This document shows, one piece after another, positions 27,839 to 28,949 of a DNA stretch of 28,949 nt (the stretch's first letter is position 1; the number at the start of each line of letters is the position of its first letter). A program made the translations under genes and the position numbers. The stretch lies in NCBI GenBank assembly GCA_934278005.1, contig CAKQWG010000014.1, positions 1-28,949 of the forward strand, written 5' to 3'. The notes under the pieces were generated by a model, which made no database searches, was not told the DNA's origin, and saw only the letters and a program-made list of their open reading frames with translations. This DNA is from an uncultured Pirellulaceae bacterium (GTDB taxonomy: Bacteria > Planctomycetota > Planctomycetia > Pirellulales > Pirellulaceae).

Positions 27839-28657
27839 ATGACACTGCTTGGAAAAGTATTCACCGGATTGATATTTCTCCTATCGGTCATTTTCTTTTC
27901 GTTGGCTGTGGTAGTAAACGCTTCCCACATCAACCAGAAGACGCTGGCCACGAAGTATCAAGCCGAAGCACAGGCGGCTCAACGCAAAAACACGGAATTG
28001 ACCAGCTTGCTTGAGCAGACCAAAGACGAATTGGCTGTCGAGCAACTCGCTCGCCGATCCGTCCTGGGCGCCCTGCAAACGCAACTCAGCCAAATCAAGG
28101 CGGTGCTCCAAGACAAAGAGAAGGAACTGCAAAACGCCCAGGCCTCCTTGACTCAGTTTGTCAGCACCGAGAAGCAGACCCAAGCCGAACTGAAGGCCCG
28201 AACCGAAGACAATGAACTGCTGCGCAAGCAGATGGTGGACGCCCGCGAAGACCGCAATCAACTGTTCCAGCGCCTGGTGAGCTCGACGGATCAGTTCAAC
28301 CGACTGCAGGGGATCTATCAAAGCGTGCGCGAACGCGAACGCGCGATGGCCGCTCAACTGTCGGCAGCATCGGAGAAACTAGAGAAAATCGACATTCGCC
28401 CTGAAACTCTAATGACAGCGCCGCCGGTTAAAGGACGCGTAACGGCAGTATCCACCACAGGCCTGGTCGAAGTCTCCTTGGGACGCGACGACGGCATGCG
28501 TGAAGGCTTTACGCTGGAGGTGCATCGCGATGGACAATACCTCGGTCGGCTCAAGGTAAAGACGGTTGCCGATAACAAATCGGTAGCCGAGATCATGACC
28601 GGCTACCAAAAAGGCTATGTTCGCGAAGGCGACCGCGTCGATTCGAAACTGTTCTAG
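27839..28657 (+). CDS. Membrane-anchored coiled-coil protein with C-terminal beta domain, unknown function
   Basis: A 272-residue protein. An N-terminal membrane segment (about 7-28, TGLIFLLSVIFFSLAVVV) is followed by a long charged Gln/Glu/Lys-rich region (about 35-185) with heptad character, most likely a coiled coil. The C-terminal ~75 residues, PPVKGRVTAVSTTGLVEVSL to GDRVDSKLF, form a compact beta-rich domain with the GRVTAV...VEVSLGRDDGMREGFTLEV pattern. This resembles the small barrels seen in MreC-like or FlgT-like envelope proteins. No enzyme motif is visible. A role as periplasmic spacer or scaffold is inference. AGGG lies about 11 bases before the ATG, and a strong promoter precedes the gene. 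Confidence 0.85.
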   Translation: MTLLGKVFTGLIFLLSVIFFSLAVVVNASHINQKTLATKYQAEAQAAQRKNTELTSLLEQTKDELAVEQLARRSVLGALQTQLSQIKAVLQDKEKELQNAQASLTQFVSTEKQTQAELKARTEDNELLRKQMVDAREDRNQLFQRLVSSTDQFNRLQGIYQSVRERERAMAAQLSAASEKLEKIDIRPETLMTAPPVKGRVTAVSTTGLVEVSLGRDDGMREGFTLEVHRDGQYLGRLKVKTVADNKSVAEIMTGYQKGYVREGDRVDSKLF

Positions 28658-28717
28658 TTCAGCTTCGACTCGCCCCACTGAAACGTATCCTCCTCCTCTT
28701 TTGGATTAGCAACGCAC

Positions 28718-28840
28718 ATGGCTACCGGCAACCAGCCCAAACAACCCTATACGGTATACACCGTGATGCTCATTGCATCGACGCTGCTTATGCTCGTCGC
28801 CTGTATCTTGATGGGTATCGAATGGGCCCGCTTTAGCTAA
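28718..28840 (+). CDS. 40-residue single-helix membrane peptide
   Basis: A short gene starting ATGGCTACCGG at 28718 and stopping at TAA 28838-28840. It encodes a hydrophilic N-terminus (ATGNQPKQPYTVYTV), one membrane helix (about 16-34, VMLIASTLLMLVACILMGI) and the end EWARFS. Its composition and clear helix are unlike random sequence. It lies 60 bases after the coiled-coil gene on the same strand and is probably cotranscribed with it. No strong ribosome site is visible. Function unknown. Confidence 0.65.
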   Translation: MATGNQPKQPYTVYTVMLIASTLLMLVACILMGIEWARFS

Positions 28841-28872
28841 GCGGCCGAGGCTATCGCAGCTTTCAGCTGGTC

Positions 28873-28949
28873 TAAGCTGCTAGCTTGCGAAAGTGGCGTA
28901 AGCTGCTAGCTTGCGAAAGTGGCCTAAGCTTCTAGCTTGCGTTCAAAAG
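28873..28949 (+). repeat. 26-bp tandem repeat, almost three copies, reaching the window edge
   Basis: Units start at 28873, 28899 and 28925 with the sequence taagctgctagcttgcgaaa followed by gtggcg/gtggcc. Each contains the palindrome AAGCT-GCT-AGCTT. The third copy has diverged (taagcttctagcttgcgttc), and the array may continue beyond the window. It lies 32 bases after the 40-residue gene. Confidence 0.9.

Noticed and set aside
27418..27951. N-terminal extension of ActA (178 further residues in frame)
   Set aside because: The extension has no domain and no ActA similarity, and it overlaps the divergent promoter and the 27839 gene. The ATG at 27417 has a ribosome site and begins the membrane helix.

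Overview
The window looks like chromosomal DNA of a planctomycete, probably of the Pirellula/Rhodopirellula/Blastopirellula kind. The grounds are the protein sequences: an Alternative Complex III (ACIII, Act) operon in which actD and actE are one gene, a caa3 oxidase with low-complexity Ala/Glu/Pro tails, an FG-GAP secreted protein, a half-size PqiA, and short dispersed intergenic repeats with strong hairpins. I could not run a database search, so the taxonomic call is inference. No rRNA, tRNA, CRISPR array, transposase or phage gene was seen.

Left part (1-11200). An ABC ATPase (169-894, +) and its tandem-FtsX permease (958-3465, +) form a MacB/LolCDE-like export pair. A pentonate-type IlvD/Edd dehydratase follows (3499-5268, +). 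On the minus strand lie a CorA metal transporter (5332-6429) and a pqiA-pqiB pair (9262 to 6751) that overlap by 8 bases and encode a membrane protein plus a three-MCE-domain protein with an unusual C-terminal extension. The pqiAB pair is bracketed by copies of one repeat family: four 47-bp units plus an inverted copy at 6510-6714, and single copies at 9265-9307. A secreted FG-GAP/VCBS protein with a C-terminal sandwich-like domain is at 9401-11176 (-).

Middle (11538-12198, +): a small one-helix membrane protein and a HIT-family nucleotide hydrolase, separated by one base.

Right part (27417 down to 12206, all minus): one ~15 kb respiratory gene cluster. In transcription order it is actA (pentahaem cytochrome c), actB (molybdopterin-like/FeS giant subunit), actC (NrfD-like), actDE fusion (membrane protein plus mono-haem cytochrome c), actF (membrane protein), a 119-aa unknown membrane protein, a SCO-type copper chaperone, then cytochrome c oxidase subunits II (CuA plus haem c), I (A2 type with a YSHP motif), III (with a large insertion) and IV. 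ACIII would oxidise quinol and pass electrons through its own and COX II-fused cytochromes to CuA and oxygen; SCO would load CuA. The co-location suggests coordinated expression and possibly a physical supercomplex.

Far right (27839-28840, +): divergent from the respiratory cluster, a coiled-coil envelope protein behind a near-consensus promoter, followed by a 40-aa one-helix protein. The window ends in 26-bp tandem repeats; a diverged inverted copy of this repeat sits between actB and actC.
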